In this document: piece by piece, positions 6,453 through 9,981 of the stretch
Layout of the letters: each line of letters starts with the position of its first letter
How positions within the stretch are numbered: position 1 is the stretch's first letter
DNA from: Cryomorphaceae bacterium
Lineage (GTDB): Bacteria; Bacteroidota; Bacteroidia; Flavobacteriales; Schleiferiaceae
Assembly (NCBI GenBank): GCA_002685435.1
Contig: NYXD01000106.1
Span: 5,526-15,506 of the forward strand
Reading direction: 5' to 3'
DNA: 9,981 nucleotides
The notes under the pieces: model-generated
Seen by the model: the letters and a program-made list of their open reading frames with translations, nothing else
What the model was told of the DNA's origin: nothing
Database searches by the model: none
Made by a program: the position numbers and the translations under genes

Positions 6453-7727
6453 ATGCGAGTATTTGAAGCTTTTCTTTCCTGTGGCAGCGTATGCACCGAT
6501 ACACGATCTATTGTGCCCGGAAGTGTATTCTTTGCACTTAAAGGTGCCTCGTTCAATGGAAACACTTTTGCACTACAAGCACTCGAGGCAGGCGCCACGT
6601 TCGCTGTTGTGGACGAAAACGTAGGTGACGATAAACGCCTGATTAAAGTAAGTGACGTGCTCACCGCACTGCAACAATGTGCGCTTGAATACCGACGTCA
6701 TTTGAACATACCAACGATCGGACTAACAGGCAGTAATGGCAAGACCACCACAAAAGAATTGTTCCTTGCCGTACTTCGAACAAAGTATGCTGTCCATGCT
6801 ACAAAAGGCAACTTCAACAACCATATTGGTGTGCCGCTAACGATACTCAACGCTCCAAAAGAAACAGAGATCCTCATCGTTGAGATGGGCGCCAATCATC
6901 AAAAAGAAATTGGAGAACTAGCGTCTATTACTGAGCCCACTTTAGGATATATTACCAATTACGGAAAGGCGCACCTAGATGGATTTGGCGGTGTAGAGGG
7001 AATAATAAAAGGTAAAAGCGAACTGTATGATTTCATCGCACAGACTGCAGAAGGCATCGCCTTAGTGAATGCGGACGATGCGATCCAACTAGAAAAAAGT
7101 ACAGCTTGTCGTCGAACCACCTTTGGAAAAACCAAAGCGCAATTTACCTACGCCTTAGCCGAGAAAGATGAATTTGCAGGTATCCAGTTTTCAACAGCTG
7201 CGGCATCCTATACTATTCAAAGTAACCTAAGTGGTTCGTTCAATTGTACGAATCTGGCAGCAGCAGTAGCACTGGGACGACACTTTGATGTCCCCGCTCT
7301 TTCCATCGTGCAGGCTTTGAACGACTATGTGCCTACTATGAATAGAGTTGAATGGCGAAAAACGGCCTCGAATCGGGTTTTATTGGATGCCTACAATGCG
7401 AACCCTACGAGCATGTCACTCTCCATTGAAAATTTTGCTAAATGGCATAAGGACGGCTGGTTGGTACTGGGTGATATGTTTGAGCTAGGTAAAGAAAGCG
7501 CAATAGAACACCAAGCTATAGTGGAATTGGTACAACGGACAAACATGAAAGAGCGCTGCATCCTAGTAGGAAAACACTTTGGCAGTACCAGTTGGCAGGG
7601 TTTGCAATTCGCAACAACGAGAGAATTAGAAACGTATTGGATAGAAAACGGCGCCCCGAAGGACGCCGCTATTTTATTGAAAGGCTCACGAGGAATCGCG
7701 CTTGAGCAACTCCTTCCCTTACTTTAA
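6453..7727 (+). CDS. murF: UDP-N-acetylmuramoyl-tripeptide--D-alanyl-D-alanine ligase MurF
   Basis: MurF is the cytoplasmic Mur ligase that uses ATP to add D-Ala-D-Ala to UDP-MurNAc-tripeptide, the last soluble step of peptidoglycan precursor synthesis. The 424-residue protein has the three Mur-ligase domains: an N-terminal substrate domain with DTRSI (16-20); the ATPase domain with P-loop GSNGKTTTKE (93-102), NFNNHIGVPLT (120-130), EMGANH (144-149) and KGKSEL (186-191, where Lys188 is the likely carbamylated lysine); and a C-terminal domain with DAYNANP (312-318), LGDMFELG (339-346) and LLKGSRG (408-414). Length is normal, slightly on the short side. The ATG at 6453 gives the usual short N terminus. 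Synthesis of MurF next to gldJ is unlikely to reflect shared function, since a terminator lies between them. Arginine codons are CGA-rich (8 of 16), in sharp contrast with gldJ. Confidence 0.97.
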   Translation: MRVFEAFLSCGSVCTDTRSIVPGSVFFALKGASFNGNTFALQALEAGATFAVVDENVGDDKRLIKVSDVLTALQQCALEYRRHLNIPTIGLTGSNGKTTTKELFLAVLRTKYAVHATKGNFNNHIGVPLTILNAPKETEILIVEMGANHQKEIGELASITEPTLGYITNYGKAHLDGFGGVEGIIKGKSELYDFIAQTAEGIALVNADDAIQLEKSTACRRTTFGKTKAQFTYALAEKDEFAGIQFSTAAASYTIQSNLSGSFNCTNLAAAVALGRHFDVPALSIVQALNDYVPTMNRVEWRKTASNRVLLDAYNANPTSMSLSIENFAKWHKDGWLVLGDMFELGKESAIEHQAIVELVQRTNMKERCILVGKHFGSTSWQGLQFATTRELETYWIENGAPKDAAILLKGSRGIALEQLLPLL

Positions 7728-7742
7728 TTAAGAATTCTTAAT
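7727..7742. repeat. 16-base perfect palindrome at the murF / acyl-CoA dehydrogenase junction
   Basis: ATTAAGAATTCTTAAT reads the same on both strands. It starts on the last base of the murF stop and covers the stop and last codons of the convergent dehydrogenase gene. As a hairpin it would be short and AT-only apart from one G-C pair, so it is a poor terminator by itself. It could be a weak two-way transcription end point, a protein site, or chance. Confidence 0.5.
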
Positions 7743-8873
7743 CATATCGCGCGAGATCACGATGCGTTGTATCTCTGAAGTACCTTCATAAATCTGAGTG
7801 ATTTTCGCATCGCGCATCAAACGCTCTACATGGTATTCTTTTACGAATCCATAACCACCGTGCACTTGAACGGCTTCTGTAGAAACCCACATTGCAGCTT
7901 CTGATGCAGCCAATTTTGCCATCGCACTCTCTTTATCATAGGCCATGCCCTGATCCTTCAACCAAGCGGCTTTATAAACCAACATTCTTGCCTGCTCAAT
8001 CTTCATCTCCATATCCGCCAATTTAAAGGCAATGGCTTGATGTTCGTGAATAGGTTTTCCAAAAGTGGTACGTTCCTTCGAATAGCTCAATGCTAAATCA
8101 AGAGCACCTTGAGCAATACCTAGAGCTTGAGCTGCAATACCAATACGTCCACCACTTAAGGTTTTCATTGCAAATTTAAAGCCGAAGCCATCTTCACCAA
8201 TTCTATTTTCTTTAGGCACCTTCACGTCGTTAAAGAGTAACGTGTGTGTATCTGATCCACGGATACCTAATTTATCTTCTTTTTTACCGACCACGAATCC
8301 TTCCATGCCCTTCTCTACAATCAAGACATTTATTCCACGGTGTCCTTTTTCACGATCCGTCTGCGCAATAACCAAAGCGATTTCACACGTACCGCCATTA
8401 GTGATCCAGTTCTTCGTTCCATTTAACAAATAATGATCACCCATGTCTACAGCCGTAGTCGCCTGCGAGGTTGCATCCGAACCTGCTTCCGGTTCGCTCA
8501 AACAGAAAGAACCAATAATTTCGCCTGAGGCAAGGCGTGTTAAGTATTTAGCCTTTTGCTCAGCTGACCCGAAGGTTTCAAGCCCCCAACAAACCAAACT
8601 ATTATTCACACTCACTACAACAGACGCCGAGGCATCTATCTTCGACAATTCCTCCATGGCAAGAACATAGCTTAGAGTATCCATTCCGGAGCCACCATTC
8701 TCAGGTGATACCATCATGCCCATGAAGCCTAATTCGCCAAGTTTCTTAATTTGTTCTGCAGGGAATTCCTGCTTTTCATCTCTTTCAATGACTCCGGGTA
8801 ACAGCTCGGTTTGCGCAAAATCGCGCGCTGCATCTCGAATCATCAAATGCTCCTCTGATAGGTTGAAGTTCAT
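7728..8873 (-). CDS. Acyl-CoA dehydrogenase (FAD-dependent, short/branched-chain type)
   Basis: This 381-residue flavoenzyme oxidises an acyl-CoA thioester at the alpha-beta bond, passing electrons to electron-transfer flavoprotein in the cytoplasm. It is full length for the family. Visible hallmarks are the N-terminal helical domain (about 1-120), the FAD/substrate motif CLSEPEAGSDA (124-134), NGTKNWITNG (151-160), KLGIRGSDT (201-209), SGGRIGIAAQALGIAQGALD (240-259), RTTFGKPI (268-275), QVHGGYGF (336-343) and the catalytic region QIYEGTSEIQR with the likely base Glu363. A glutamate at this position fits short-chain or butyryl-CoA type enzymes, but the exact substrate (butyryl-, isobutyryl-, methylbutyryl-CoA) cannot be set from sequence alone. 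Its stop codon abuts that of convergent murF with no base between. Upstream it faces anmK across 31 bases. The ATG at 8871-8873 gives the usual MNFNLSEEH start. Confidence 0.97.
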   Translation of the reverse strand: MNFNLSEEHLMIRDAARDFAQTELLPGVIERDEKQEFPAEQIKKLGELGFMGMMVSPENGGSGMDTLSYVLAMEELSKIDASASVVVSVNNSLVCWGLETFGSAEQKAKYLTRLASGEIIGSFCLSEPEAGSDATSQATTAVDMGDHYLLNGTKNWITNGGTCEIALVIAQTDREKGHRGINVLIVEKGMEGFVVGKKEDKLGIRGSDTHTLLFNDVKVPKENRIGEDGFGFKFAMKTLSGGRIGIAAQALGIAQGALDLALSYSKERTTFGKPIHEHQAIAFKLADMEMKIEQARMLVYKAAWLKDQGMAYDKESAMAKLAASEAAMWVSTEAVQVHGGYGFVKEYHVERLMRDAKITQIYEGTSEIQRIVISRDMIKNS

Positions 8874-8894
8874 CGATTTTTCTCTTTATTATTG
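8863..8894 (+). promoter_or_regulatory. Tentative anmK promoter
   Basis: TTG (8863-8865), 21 bases, then TATTATTG (8887-8894) resembles the Bacteroidota TTG / TAnnTTTG pair with one mismatch in the -7 box. The -33 part lies in the start region of the divergent dehydrogenase gene. Transcription from it would begin only a few bases before the anmK ATG. Not strong. Confidence 0.3.
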
Positions 8895-8901
8895 GGTACT
8901 G

Positions 8902-8909
8902 CAAATGTA
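8902..8909 (-). promoter_or_regulatory. Candidate -7 box for the acyl-CoA dehydrogenase gene
   Basis: On the minus strand this reads TACATTTG, a full match to TAnnTTTG, and gives a leader of about 20 bases with a purine-rich GAGAAAAA stretch before the ATG at 8873. No TTG sits at normal -33 spacing (the nearest is 12 bases upstream). The box overlaps the anmK start codon on the other strand. Confidence 0.4.
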
Positions 8910-9957
8910 CAACGCACACTTCAATGTTTTAGGCTTAATGAGCGGAACCTCACTAGATGGGATGGATGCCGCTGTGGTCCGATTTTCAAAGGACCCCAAA
9001 ACAGATTGGAAACTACTGTATTTCAAATGCTTACCCTACCCCAAGGAATTAAAGAAATGCATTGAAGCAACCTATGAAAACACGGATCTAAGTGACGAAG
9101 CATCGACTGCTTTTGCGGCATGGACCACGGAAGTCATTCGCACCATTCAAATGGATTTTGATGGCACCATCGATTTAGTCGCGAGCCACGGCCAAACTAT
9201 TTTTCATAAGCCCGATCAGAAACTTACCTTCCAGGCCGGCTGCCTGCCAGAAATCGCTACCGCTACCGGGCTTCCACTAGTGACCAATTTCAGAGTTCAA
9301 GATGTATTATTGGGTGGTCAAGGTGCTCCGCTCGTTCCTTTTGGGGATCACAAACTCTTTGGGAACTATGATGCGGCACTCAACTTAGGCGGGTTTGCTA
9401 ACTGCAGTATAGGAGCACCACGGCTCAGCCATGGTATTTCTGAGGCATTCGACATTTGCCCGCTCAACAGAGTTTTAAATGCTTTTGCAAATGAATTGGG
9501 TCACGAATACGACAAAGACGGACTATTCGCGCGTCAAGGTCGTATCAACCCATGGGTTTTGGACCAATTAAACAGCCTCTCCTTTTACGAACTGCCTGCA
9601 CCCAAAAGCTTAGGTCAGGAATGGATCGATAAAGCTTTCATTGAGTTTGTTGATATTCTCGCACCTAAGGATGCTTTAGCCACCTGTGTGCGGCACATGG
9701 CAGATCAAATTGGTATACATTTAAAAGGGAAGCGCACCTTAGTCACGGGTGGCGGGGCTTTCAACACAACCCTCTTACAAGCAATTGAAGAAAGCGGTGT
9801 AGATATCGTATTGCCTAAAAAAATCATTATCGAAGCGAAAGAAGCGATTGTCTTTGCCTTGCTCGGCTACGAGCGCTTCATGGGCAATGCAAATGTAATT
9901 GGCGCCACCACCGGTAGCGGAATATGGCACAGTTCTGGCACTGTATTTCACCCCTAA
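8905..9957 (+). CDS. anmK: Anhydro-N-acetylmuramic acid kinase AnmK
   Basis: AnmK opens the 1,6-anhydro ring of anhydro-MurNAc and phosphorylates it with ATP to MurNAc-6-phosphate, a cytoplasmic step of cell-wall recycling. With the ATG at 8905 the product has 350 residues, normal for the family. Motifs in order: GLMSGTSLDGMD (10-21, ATP phosphate loop), SHGQTIFHKP (94-103), FRVQDVLLGGQGAPLVP (129-145), LNLGGFAN (159-166), FDICPLNRVLN (182-192, with the likely catalytic Asp183), TGGGAFN (281-287) and EAKEAIVFALLG (310-321). The frame is open further upstream, to 8716, but that part is antisense to the dehydrogenase gene and has no family counterpart, so the start at 8905 is chosen. The FDICPLN form replaces the proteobacterial FDTGPGN type, which I recall as usual in Bacteroidota. 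The remaining 24 bases after the stop show no recognisable gene. Confidence 0.96.
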   Translation: MYNAHFNVLGLMSGTSLDGMDAAVVRFSKDPKTDWKLLYFKCLPYPKELKKCIEATYENTDLSDEASTAFAAWTTEVIRTIQMDFDGTIDLVASHGQTIFHKPDQKLTFQAGCLPEIATATGLPLVTNFRVQDVLLGGQGAPLVPFGDHKLFGNYDAALNLGGFANCSIGAPRLSHGISEAFDICPLNRVLNAFANELGHEYDKDGLFARQGRINPWVLDQLNSLSFYELPAPKSLGQEWIDKAFIEFVDILAPKDALATCVRHMADQIGIHLKGKRTLVTGGGAFNTTLLQAIEESGVDIVLPKKIIIEAKEAIVFALLGYERFMGNANVIGATTGSGIWHSSGTVFHP

Positions 9958-9981
9958 AACGTACCTTTAGGTTCCCTTATT

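Noticed and set aside
8716..8904. Upstream in-frame extension of anmK (63 more residues)
   Set aside because: It is antisense to the 5' end of the acyl-CoA dehydrogenase gene, has no resemblance to the AnmK family, and the start at 8905 gives the normal length with the ATP-binding motif at residue 10.
9958..9981. Possible end of a convergent minus-strand gene at the right edge (TTA at 9977-9979)
   Set aside because: Only two bases follow within the window, so no codons can be read to support it.
1..9981. Novel defence system, prophage, transposon, CRISPR array or biosynthetic cluster
   Set aside because: All large frames belong to known T9SS, cell-wall or acyl-CoA dehydrogenase families; no terminal repeats, transposase, integrase or spaced direct repeats were seen on reading.

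Overview
The window comes from a member of the Bacteroidota, most likely a gliding or type IX-secreting flavobacterium (order Flavobacteriales; a Cryomorphaceae/Schleiferiaceae-type lineage is possible but cannot be proved here). Four neighbouring genes belong to the type IX secretion system (T9SS), which is confined to this phylum and its close relatives. No Shine-Dalgarno sequence stands out before most starts, and several TAnnTTTG-like promoter boxes occur, as expected for the phylum.

Layout. Bases 1-3649, minus strand: porU (the T9SS sortase) is followed after 26 bases by the start of porV, which runs off the left edge. Bases 3650-3774: a 125-base divergent spacer. Bases 3775-6365, plus strand: a PorP/SprF-family outer-membrane protein gene and gldJ, 23 bases apart, closed by a strong intrinsic terminator at 6388-6416. 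Bases 6453-7727, plus: murF. Bases 7728-8873, minus: an acyl-CoA dehydrogenase gene whose stop codon directly abuts the murF stop codon. Bases 8905-9957, plus: anmK, divergent from the dehydrogenase gene across 31 bases. Coding density is very high; no gap exceeds 125 bases. I see no RNA genes, mobile elements, CRISPR arrays or phage genes.

How the genes work together. PorV carries substrates from the translocon to the cell-surface attachment complex. PorU cleaves their C-terminal signal domain and attaches the protein to the outer membrane. GldJ is an outer-membrane lipoprotein that supports the T9SS/gliding apparatus. The PorP/SprF protein is an outer-membrane component of the same system. 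MurF and AnmK both concern the cell wall: MurF completes the UDP-MurNAc-pentapeptide and AnmK recycles anhydro-MurNAc. The acyl-CoA dehydrogenase is a housekeeping fatty-acid or amino-acid catabolism enzyme with no evident link to the others.

I found no undescribed system. The points worth a second look are modest: a PorP/SprF protein paired with gldJ rather than with an adhesin, a sharp arginine-codon contrast between gldJ and murF, two large insertions in the GldJ fold, and compact gene borders around the dehydrogenase gene.
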